A stretch of DNA of 6,847 nt from Lentisphaerota bacterium (lineage in GTDB: Bacteria > Verrucomicrobiota > Kiritimatiellia > UBA8416 > JAFGIZ01), in contig JAFGIZ010000167.1 of NCBI GenBank assembly GCA_016929365.1, forward strand, positions 1 through 6,847. The letters are read 5' to 3'. This document shows, piece after piece, positions 1 through 4,628 of this stretch. The notes under the pieces were generated by a model. The model was not told the origin of the DNA, did not search any database, and saw nothing but the letters and a program-made list of their open reading frames with translations. Every line of letters begins with the position of its first letter. Within the stretch, counting starts at the first letter, position 1. The translations under genes were made by a program, and so were the position numbers.

Positions 1-25
1 CAGTTCCCGGAACCGTGGTCCATCA

Positions 26-71
26 TCGCGGCGGCGCGTCCTGCCGCCGCGACCGGCGCGAAATGCGCCGG
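26..71. repeat. Two adjacent GC-rich inverted repeats downstream of the tRNA-Pro remnant
   Basis: Two perfect hairpins abut. The first has a 10-bp stem (TCGCGGCGGC at 26-35 with GCCGCCGCGA at 43-52) and a 7-nt loop. The second has a 7-bp stem (CCGGCGC at 53-59 with GCGCCGG at 65-71) and a 5-nt loop. They lie just past the CCA end of the broken tRNA-Pro copy in the minus-strand direction. Neither is followed by a T run on either strand, so they are not classic intrinsic terminators. They could be repetitive extragenic palindromes or RNA-processing structures. In such GC-rich DNA, short GC stems also arise by chance. Confidence 0.45.
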
Positions 72-111
72 GAAAATGAAATGGTCGGGGCGAGGGGATT
101 TGAACCCCTGA

Positions 112-177
112 CCTCTTGCTCCCGAAGTCCCGACCTCTCCCCGCAGGGGGGAGAGTCGGGACGCTACCAAGCTGCGC
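112..177. repeat. 66-bp direct repeat, left copy (partner at 606-671)
   Basis: Positions 112-177 and 606-671 align without gaps and with one mismatch (G171 against A665). The repeat holds part of the tRNA-Pro anticodon arm, the 36-bp palindrome and the D arm. Similarity stops abruptly on both sides (A111 against G605, G178 against T672). The two copies bracket the nuclease gene and the intact tRNA-Pro, so they look like a target duplication or the product of recombination between tRNA copies. Confidence 0.85.
127..162. repeat. 36-bp palindrome, copy 1, in tRNA-Pro anticodon arm
   Basis: The left arm GTCCCGACCTCTCCCC (127-142) pairs with a right arm ending GAGAGTCGGGAC (to 162). This gives a 15-bp stem with one bulged C around a short G-rich loop. 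An identical copy lies at 621-656 at exactly the same place in another tRNA-Pro remnant. The shape (GC-rich, imperfect, 30-40 bp) resembles repetitive extragenic palindromes, but I cannot assign it to a named family. Confidence 0.85.
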
Positions 178-445
178 GGTCGGTTGACGGGCAGGCATTG
201 CGGGGATCGGCGATGTAGCGGGCGATGCTGTTGCGGCTCTTGGCGCGTTTGATGGCGCGTTCACGGCGCACCGCCTCACGGCGTGTGGCATGTGCCTGGT
301 AATAGACGTATTGCCAGTCATGGGATGAAGCGGTGCTGGGAGACAGCCCGGCCCGGTGCTGAGTGAGACGCGCCGCCAGGTTTTCAGTCTGGCCGATGTA
401 ATAACGATCCAGCGCCGGACTGTATAGAATGTACGTGTAGTACAC
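164..445 (-). CDS. Small stand-alone GIY-YIG nuclease-domain protein
   Basis: The predicted 93-aa protein is a single GIY-YIG domain of the short YhbQ/UPF0213-like type, a family of metal-dependent DNA endonucleases. From a GTG start at 445 it opens MYYTYILYS, as the family usually does. It then shows YYIGQT, LAARLTQH with the likely catalytic Arg, and EAVRRERAIKR with the likely catalytic Glu, ending with KSRNSIARYI. A TTG at 458-460 would add five residues, but it sits one base past the tRNA CCA with no ribosome-binding site; the GTG has an AGGGG only 3 nt away, so the start is uncertain. The gene lies directly downstream of the intact tRNA-Pro on the same strand and may be cotranscribed with it. 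Its final codons (Ala-Ala-Trp-stop) are read from the D arm of the broken tRNA copy. The substrate is unknown; a role in mobility of this locus is inference. Confidence 0.85.
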   Translation of the reverse strand: MYYTYILYSPALDRYYIGQTENLAARLTQHRAGLSPSTASSHDWQYVYYQAHATRREAVRRERAIKRAKSRNSIARYIADPRNACPSTDRAAW

Positions 446-605
446 GAGCCCCTGAATCAACTGGTCGGGGCGAGGGGATTTGAACCCCTGACCTCTTGCT
501 CCCGAAGCAAGCGCGCTACCAAGCTGCGCTACGCCCCGCCAGGTACTACGTTCGATTTTCGGCTATCAGCATTCCGTATCTTTTTCCGTGCAAGAGGCCT
601 GCGAG
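178..605 (-). mobile_element. Candidate inserted unit: GIY-YIG gene plus intact tRNA-Pro between 66-bp direct repeats
   Basis: This 428-bp block lies between the two copies of a 66-bp repeat. Deleting the block and one repeat joins 177 to 672 and restores a continuous tRNA-Pro-like gene of 105 nt (82-177 plus 672-680), with matching acceptor strands CGGGGCG and CGCCCCG and a palindrome in the anticodon arm. The block carries a nuclease gene and a complete tRNA-Pro. There is no transposase or integrase, and I see no terminal inverted repeats at the boundaries. It may therefore be a nuclease-assisted (homing-like) insertion, a non-autonomous element, or the result of unequal recombination among tRNA-Pro copies. 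Strand is given as that of its genes. Confidence 0.45.
462..538 (-). tRNA. tRNA-Pro, anticodon CGG, CCA encoded
   Basis: On the minus strand the 77-nt sequence folds as a complete cloverleaf. It has acceptor strands CGGGGCG and CGCCCCG, a D stem GCGC/GCGC with GG in the loop, anticodon stem CTTGC/GCAAG with loop TTCGGGA, T stem AGGGG/CCCCT with loop TTCAAAT, discriminator A and an encoded CCA at 464-462. Anticodon CGG reads CCG proline codons. It is the only one of three tRNA-Pro-like sequences in the window that can fold fully. The GIY-YIG gene follows within about 20 nt. No clear promoter is visible in the roughly 50 bp between its 5' end and the upstream tRNA remnant. Confidence 0.95.
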
Positions 606-613
606 CCTCTTGC
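590..613. repeat. Fold-back hairpin at the edge of the second tRNA remnant
   Basis: GCAAGAGGC (590-598) and GCCTCTTGC (605-613) form a perfect 9-bp stem around a 6-nt loop. The right arm is genuine tRNA-Pro anticodon-arm sequence. The left arm is its inverted copy and replaces the expected T arm. This looks like a fold-back or template-switch junction at the truncated 3' side of the remnant. Confidence 0.7.
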
Positions 614-671
614 TCCCGAAGTCCCGACCTCTCCCCGCAGGGGGGAGAGTCGGGACGCTACCAAACTGCGC
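606..671. repeat. 66-bp direct repeat, right copy (partner at 112-177)
   Basis: Same unit as 112-177 with a single difference at 665. The offset is a constant 494 bp with no gaps. The sequence past 671 continues into tRNA-Pro (TACGCCCCG), whereas past the left copy it enters the nuclease gene. Confidence 0.85.
621..656. repeat. 36-bp palindrome, copy 2, in tRNA-Pro anticodon arm
   Basis: It is identical in all 36 bases to the palindrome at 127-162 and sits at the same point of a tRNA-Pro sequence, after CCCGAA and before GCTACCAA on the plus strand. Because the flanks are also duplicated, one insertion followed by duplication explains both copies better than two independent insertions. Confidence 0.85.
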
Positions 672-757
672 TACGCCCCGAACCGGTCTGCTGTGGCGGC
701 AAAGCAAGGAACCATAGCAGGGCGCCGCCCCGCAGGTCAAGCACACGCGTGTTTTGC

Positions 758-787
758 TTGGCAGAGGCGCCGATTTAGGGCACTAAT
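758..787 (+). promoter_or_regulatory. Possible sigma70-type promoter for trpD
   Basis: TTGGCA (758-763, five of six against TTGACA) is followed after 18 bp by ACTAAT (782-787, four of six against TATAAT). A start of transcription near 794 would give a leader of about 40 nt before the trpD ATG at 833. An imperfect inverted repeat, CAAGCA (738-743) with TGCTTG (755-760), overlaps the -35 box and could be an operator. The stretch 681-832 shows no gene. The boxes are weak and the distance to trpD is the main support. Confidence 0.3.
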
Positions 788-832
788 GAACGGCGTACAG
801 CCCATAACCACAGGCGAAACCGGGAGCGCACG

Positions 833-1840
833 ATGAAGGCTTATCTGAACAAAGTGATCGACGGCCGCGACCTGACGCAGGGCGAGATGACCGAGGCGTT
901 CGATTTGATCATGTCCGGGGAGGCGACCCCGGCGCAGGTGGCGGGGCTGATCGTCGCTTTGCGGATGAAGGGCGAGAGCGTGAACGAACTGGCCGGCGGC
1001 GCCGCGTCAATGAGGCGCCACGCGACCTTCATCGATCCTCAGGGCCTGCCGGTGGTGGATACCTGCGGCACGGGCGGCGACGCTTGCGACACGTTCAACA
1101 TTTCCACGGCTGCCGCGTTCGTGACCGCCGGCGCGGGCGTGCCGGTGGCCAAGCACGGCAACCGGGCGATCAGCAGCCGCTGCGGCTCCGCCGACGTTCT
1201 GGCCGAACTGGGCGTGAACCTCGATGCGCCGCCGGACGCGGTGGAGACCTGCATCCAGGAAGCCGGCATCGGATTCCTCTTCGCTCCCAGGCTGCACCCG
1301 GCGATGAAACACGCCATGGGTCCGCGCAAGGAGCTCGGCGTACGGACTATTTTCAACATGCTCGGCCCCCTGACCAACCCGGCGGGCGCGAAAGGCCAGA
1401 TCCTGGGCGTGTTCGCCGCGGAGCTGACGGAACCGTTCGCACAGGTGCTGCGCCTGCTCGGCAGCAAGCGGGCGTTCGTGGTGCACGGCCATGACGGCAT
1501 GGACGAAATGACCACCACCACGAGTACGCGCGTGAGCGAACTGACGGAGGGACGGGTGAAAACGTACGATGTCGACCCGATCGACTTCATGGCGGAATAC
1601 GCGGAGCCGTCGGCCCTGGCGGGCGGGGATCCGGCCGAAAACGCGGCGATCATCCGCGGCATCCTGGACGGCCGGGACGGAGCACCGGCCGATATCGTGT
1701 GTTTCAACGCCGCGGCGGCCATCGTGGCGGGGGGCAAGGCGGACTCGCTGAAGGACGGGTGGACGCTCGCGCGGGAGGCGGTCGAGTCGGGCAAGGCGAA
1801 AGCAGCGCTGGCGGCGCTGGTGGAGGTATCGAACCGTTGA
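833..1840 (+). CDS. trpD: Anthranilate phosphoribosyltransferase
   Basis: This cytoplasmic enzyme joins anthranilate to phosphoribosyl pyrophosphate (PRPP) to make N-(5-phosphoribosyl)anthranilate, the second step from chorismate to tryptophan. The 335-aa length is typical. Visible motifs are the PRPP-binding GTGGD at residues 79-83 followed by NIST (89-92), KHGNR at 107-111 with CGSAD at 117-121, RKELGVRTIFNMLGPLTNP around 165-183, and the metal-binding DGMDE at 221-225. The usual Ser of the SGSAD stretch is Cys here (C117). The ATG at 833 has GGGAG six bases upstream. No other trp genes are present in the window, so this is a stand-alone trpD, and not a TrpGD fusion. Its stop overlaps the start of the next gene by one base (TGATG), which suggests translational coupling. 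Confidence 0.96.
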   Translation: MKAYLNKVIDGRDLTQGEMTEAFDLIMSGEATPAQVAGLIVALRMKGESVNELAGGAASMRRHATFIDPQGLPVVDTCGTGGDACDTFNISTAAAFVTAGAGVPVAKHGNRAISSRCGSADVLAELGVNLDAPPDAVETCIQEAGIGFLFAPRLHPAMKHAMGPRKELGVRTIFNMLGPLTNPAGAKGQILGVFAAELTEPFAQVLRLLGSKRAFVVHGHDGMDEMTTTTSTRVSELTEGRVKTYDVDPIDFMAEYAEPSALAGGDPAENAAIIRGILDGRDGAPADIVCFNAAAAIVAGGKADSLKDGWTLAREAVESGKAKAALAALVEVSNR

Positions 1841-2532
1841 TGAAAAGGGATTTTTTTGACGAGGACCTGAGAAAACAGGACGCGGATGACGGCCCGGAAG
1901 AACGGGAAGGCGTCCCGGTCCAGGCGATCTCCACGGCGGGGCTCAGCCGCATGGTGCGCCAGCGCGAAGAACTGAATCAGCAGGTCACGGGCGCGGTCAA
2001 GGAGATCGAGGAGCTGCGGCTGCGCCAGGAGCAGCTCGAAAAGGAGCGCGCGGAGCTCGAAGCGCTGACCCGGCTGCAGGAAACCTACCGGGACGGCAAG
2101 CAGGAAATCATCCAGAAGCTCCAGAAGAGCGTGGTGCTTCTGGAAAAGGAAGAAGCCCAGGCTTCGCGCCTGGCGGAAGTCCTGTCGGTCATGCGCGGCC
2201 GGTTCAACGAGACGCTGGGCGAGCTGCGCGGCATCGACGAGTCGCAATGGTCCGAAGATCATTTCGCCGACGACCTGCACCGCTCCCTGGTGCTGGTGGA
2301 GGACGCACAGAAGGTGTACCGGAAGGGCCTGGCCAAGATCGACGCGGAACGCTGGCCCAGCGGCAGCGGCGAGGCGCAGGCGGCGTCGATCGCCGAGCAG
2401 ATGCCGCGGCTGGACGGGGTGCCCCGGAATTTCGGGTTCTGGCTGAAGGCCGGCGCGGCCTTCGCGTTGCCGATCGGGCTGATCCTGGTGCTGCTCTTCC
2501 TGGCCTGGCTTGCCGTGACGGGATGGGTCTGA
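1840..2532 (+). CDS. Hypothetical coiled-coil protein with C-terminal membrane anchor
   Basis: I do not recognise this 230-aa protein. It has an acidic N-terminus (MKRDFFDEDLRKQD), then a long heptad-rich, charged stretch at about residues 36-115 (rich in Glu, Arg, Gln and Leu) that should form a coiled coil. A second helical, acidic region covers about 120-170, and a single hydrophobic segment at about 204-227 lies almost at the C-terminus. There is no signal peptide, so the likely topology is a cytoplasmic body anchored by its tail. The ATG at 1840 overlaps the trpD stop by one base; GGAGG lies 13 nt upstream, a little far. The open frame extends further upstream inside trpD, but the overlap start is favoured. 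The next gene has a similar coil-plus-tail-anchor plan, so the two proteins may act together (inference). Confidence 0.85.
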   Translation: MKRDFFDEDLRKQDADDGPEEREGVPVQAISTAGLSRMVRQREELNQQVTGAVKEIEELRLRQEQLEKERAELEALTRLQETYRDGKQEIIQKLQKSVVLLEKEEAQASRLAEVLSVMRGRFNETLGELRGIDESQWSEDHFADDLHRSLVLVEDAQKVYRKGLAKIDAERWPSGSGEAQAASIAEQMPRLDGVPRNFGFWLKAGAAFALPIGLILVLLFLAWLAVTGWV

Positions 2533-2580
2533 ACCGTGACGGGGCCGCCGCGGGGCGGCGGGCTCCGGGTTGGACACGCC

Positions 2581-3057
2581 ATGGATTTGTTGCACAGAAA
2601 GACGGCGGTTGAACGGCGGCTCAAGAAGGTGCGCCGGGAGTTGTCGCTGGTGGATGACGACATTCGCACCCTGAAGCGGTGCGTCGATCGCCCGGAAAAG
2701 CGGGCGCGGGTGAAACTGAAGACCGAGGCAGTCCGGGCCGCGGCGGCCCCCGTTTCGAGACGGCCGGCGGGGGCGGCCAGAGGCGGAGACGAAGCAGGCC
2801 CCCGCGCCGAGCCCGGGCCGCGGCGTCCCGCGGCGGCGGGCCTCGCGCCGCGCGAGCCGCGCGGCAAGACGCCGTTCGGCGAAGCCGGACGGGACCGCGG
2901 GCAGGGGGAGTGGCTGAGCGACTACCTGGCGAGCAGCCTCGAACCGATGCGCCCGCTGCGGCACGAACGGCACGTGCAGCGCAACAAGGCGATCGTGATG
3001 CTGGTCGTCGTCGTGCTCGCGCTTTTCTGGGTGTTGTACCGGTTTGTCTGGCTGTAA
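2581..3057 (+). CDS. Hypothetical small basic protein with C-terminal membrane anchor
   Basis: I do not recognise this 158-aa protein. Residues 1-45 are a charged helical segment (HRKTAVERRLKKVRRELS) that may be a short coiled coil. Residues 50-105 are low-complexity, rich in Ala, Pro, Arg and Gly, and probably disordered. Residues 110-135 (WLSDYLASS, then MRPLRHERHVQRN) look like a more constrained motif. A hydrophobic helix at about 136-156 ends the protein. The start is uncertain: a GTG at 2536 would add 15 Pro/Gly-rich residues, but the ATG at 2581 begins where the helical sequence begins. Neither has a strong ribosome-binding site. It lies 48 bp after the preceding coiled-coil gene and 61 bp before lysS, so cotranscription is likely. 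High GC in the middle part leaves several frames open, but the clear transmembrane tail supports this frame. Confidence 0.7.
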   Translation: MDLLHRKTAVERRLKKVRRELSLVDDDIRTLKRCVDRPEKRARVKLKTEAVRAAAAPVSRRPAGAARGGDEAGPRAEPGPRRPAAAGLAPREPRGKTPFGEAGRDRGQGEWLSDYLASSLEPMRPLRHERHVQRNKAIVMLVVVVLALFWVLYRFVWL

Positions 3058-3118
3058 GGGCGGCCGCGGCGCGATCGATGCTCGACGCCCCGGCCCGCGC
3101 GCCGTAGAGTGCACGACC

Positions 3119-4552
3119 ATGGAAACGGACGAATATCGGGAGCAGCGGGAGCGGAAACGGACCGAGCTGGAGGCGCTCGGTTACGCGCCGTACGGGAGCG
3201 CGTTCGCGCGCACGGGGCGGCTGGCCCAGATCCGCTCGAGCTTTCGCGAGGACGCGCGGGTGCGCGCCGCCGGACGATTGGTGACGATTCGCGCGATGGG
3301 CAAGAGCCAGTTCGCGGACCTGCGCGACGGGACGGACCGGTTCCAGATCTACGTGCAGAAGAACGGCGTCGGGGAGGCCGCGTTCCAGGCCTTCAAACTG
3401 CTGGACCTGGGCGATACGATCGGCGTGGAGGGCACGCTCTTCACGACGCGCACGGGCGAGCAGACGCTCAAGGTGGAAAGCTGGACCCTGCTGGCCAAGG
3501 CCCTGCGCCCGCCGCCCGAGAAGTGGCACGGGCTGAAGGACGTCGAGGCGCGCTACCGTCAACGCTACCTGGACCTCATGGCGAACCCGGAGGCGCGCGC
3601 GCGCTTCACGGCCCGCGCCCGGGCCCTGCGCTCCATCCGCGCCTACCTGGACGAACGGGGGTTCGTCGAGGTGGAGACGCCCATGCTGCAGGCCCAGGCG
3701 GGCGGGGCGGCCGCACGGCCTTTCGTCACGCATTACGGCGCGTTGAATACCGACGTCTACCTGCGCATTGCGCCGGAGCTGTACTTGAAGCGCCTGCTGG
3801 TCGGGGGCTTCGACAAGGTCTACGAACTCAACCGGAACTTCCGCAACGAGGGATTGTCCCGGACGCATAACCCCGAGTTTACGATGCTCGAGCTGTACGA
3901 GGCGTACGCGGACGTACGCGGCATGCAGGAGCTGGTGACGGGCCTGATTACCCACACCGCCGAAACGGTCACCGGCTCGCTCCGGGCGGGCACGGAGGAG
4001 CAGCCGATCGACCTGACCCCGCCCTGGCGCGAAGTGCCCTATGCGGACCTGATTCGCGAGAACGCGGGTCCGGACTGGTTCGAACTGGACCGGGAGGCCG
4101 CCCGCAAACGGGCCGAGGGCCTGGGGCTGAGCATCGATCCGGGTTGGGACCTGACGCTGATCACGCACGAAGTGTACGAAAAGAGGGTCGAAGGGGCCCT
4201 CCGGCAGCCGACGTTCGTGACGCGTTTCCCGGCGGCGCTGATTCCGCTGGCGCGGGCCTGCGAGGACGACGCCGCCTGGGCGGACGTCTTCGAGCTGGTC
4301 ATCGGCGGCCAGGAGATCGCCCCCGCGTACACGGAGTTGAACGACCCGGCGGAGCAGCGGCGGCGGCTCGAGCATCAGGCGGGTACGGAGCCGGAAAAGG
4401 TCGACGAGGATTTTCTGACGGCGCTCGAATACGGCATGCCGCCGGCGGGCGGCATGGGAGTCGGGATCGACCGGCTGCTGATGGTCCTGACGGGCGCGGA
4501 GGCGATCCGGGACGTGATTCTGTTTCCCCAGCTCAGGCCCAAGGACACATAG
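3119..4552 (+). CDS. lysS: Lysyl-tRNA synthetase, class II
   Basis: The enzyme charges tRNA-Lys with lysine in the cytoplasm. The 477-aa protein has the bacterial layout: an N-terminal OB-fold anticodon-binding domain (about 45-130, GRLVTIRAMGKSQFADLRD) and a class II catalytic core. Motif 1 is around 177-190 (GFVEVETPML), motif 2 at 241-258 (FRNEG, then HNPEFTMLE), and motif 3 at 444-453 (GGMGVGIDRL). RIAPELYLKRL (216-226) and GQEIAPAYTELNDP (397-410) are class II LysRS signatures. The ATG at 3119 (METDEYREQ) is chosen because it gives the usual helical N-terminus; the frame is open 75 bp further upstream but that part looks unlike the family. No clear Shine-Dalgarno precedes it. It is followed by lolC/E and lolD on the same strand. 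Confidence 0.96.
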   Translation: METDEYREQRERKRTELEALGYAPYGSAFARTGRLAQIRSSFREDARVRAAGRLVTIRAMGKSQFADLRDGTDRFQIYVQKNGVGEAAFQAFKLLDLGDTIGVEGTLFTTRTGEQTLKVESWTLLAKALRPPPEKWHGLKDVEARYRQRYLDLMANPEARARFTARARALRSIRAYLDERGFVEVETPMLQAQAGGAAARPFVTHYGALNTDVYLRIAPELYLKRLLVGGFDKVYELNRNFRNEGLSRTHNPEFTMLELYEAYADVRGMQELVTGLITHTAETVTGSLRAGTEEQPIDLTPPWREVPYADLIRENAGPDWFELDREAARKRAEGLGLSIDPGWDLTLITHEVYEKRVEGALRQPTFVTRFPAALIPLARACEDDAAWADVFELVIGGQEIAPAYTELNDPAEQRRRLEHQAGTEPEKVDEDFLTALEYGMPPAGGMGVGIDRLLMVLTGAEAIRDVILFPQLRPKDT

Positions 4553-4561
4553 CACACAAGA

Positions 4562-4600
4562 CGCGTGTCCCGGTTGCGCAGCGTTGCGCCGGGGCACGCG
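4562..4600 (+). other. Strong stem-loop in the lysS-lolC gap
   Basis: CGCGTGTCCCGG (4562-4573) pairs with CCGGGGCACGCG (4589-4600) over 12 bp with a single T-G wobble. Inside, CGCA (4577-4580) and TGCG (4585-4588) can pair around a GCGT loop. No T run follows on the plus strand, so it is not a standard intrinsic terminator. It occupies much of the 76-bp gap between lysS and lolC. It could act as an mRNA-processing or stabilising hairpin, a factor-dependent terminator or an extragenic palindrome; the sequence does not decide. Confidence 0.6.
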
Positions 4601-4628
4601 GGTGTCGGAACGTGAAGGGCGGAAGACG

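Larger units (their letters stand above)
82..177 (-). pseudogene. Broken tRNA-Pro copy: 3' half intact, palindrome in anticodon arm, 5' acceptor strand missing
   Basis: Read on the minus strand, this copy keeps the D arm (GCGCAGCTTGGTAGCG, 177-162), a 36-bp palindrome, the 3' part of the anticodon arm, the variable region, the T arm and the 3' acceptor strand with an encoded CCA ending at 82. Positions 82-127 match 462-507 of the intact gene base for base (46 bp), and the D-arm stretch matches 515-530. The palindrome replaces about six bases that form the 5' strand of the anticodon stem. The first nine bases of the gene (acceptor 5' strand plus TA) are absent; sequence 178 onward belongs to the nuclease gene instead. 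A usable tRNA cannot form. The missing bases are found at 672-680 next to the other broken copy. Confidence 0.85.
606..680 (-). pseudogene. Broken tRNA-Pro copy: 5' half intact, palindrome in anticodon arm, 3' half missing
   Basis: Read on the minus strand, it starts with the full 5' acceptor strand and D arm (CGGGGCGTAGCGCAG at 680-666, then TTTGGTAGCG). It continues through the 36-bp palindrome into CTTCGGGAGCAAGAGG, the anticodon loop and 3' anticodon strand. There it stops: the T arm, 3' acceptor strand and CCA are absent, replaced by a fold-back of the anticodon-arm sequence. It differs from the intact gene by one D-loop base (A665). It supplies exactly the nine 5' bases that the remnant at 82-177 lacks, which argues that both are parts of one former gene. 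Confidence 0.85.

Noticed and set aside
127..162. The palindrome as a tRNA intron
   Set aside because: It replaces about six tRNA bases, so splicing it out would not restore the anticodon stem. It is also too short for a group I intron and has no bulge-helix-bulge layout.
15..218. A plus-strand open frame across the first tRNA remnant
   Set aside because: It reads through the tRNA and palindrome in antisense and has no plausible protein features.
82..507. Classic tRNA-integrated island with att sites (46-bp identity 82-127 and 462-507 from anticodon loop to CCA)
   Set aside because: The repeat looks like an attachment core, but the intervening 380 bp has no integrase or room for one, and the 66-bp repeat (112-177 and 606-671) explains the layout better. 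It remains possible as an internally deleted relic.
82..671. A CRISPR-like or integron-like repeat array made by the repeated tRNA pieces
   Set aside because: There are only two or three copies, with a gene-sized spacer and clear tRNA identity. No cas genes or attC-type features are present.
82..680. A split tRNA, with the 5' half at 606-680 and the 3' half at 82-177 joined in trans through the palindromes
   Set aside because: After removal of the palindrome the anticodon stem still lacks its 5' strand (CTTG missing), so no functional tRNA results. An intact tRNA-Pro lies between the two halves.
82..680. The whole tRNA cluster as an assembly artefact
   Set aside because: Not excluded: near-identical tRNA repeats can be misjoined. 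It was kept as biological because the pieces complement each other exactly and the nuclease frame runs cleanly into the remnant; spanning reads would decide.
588..836. A plus-strand open frame just upstream of trpD
   Set aside because: It is built from antisense tRNA remnant and palindrome sequence and has no protein-like composition or ribosome-binding site.
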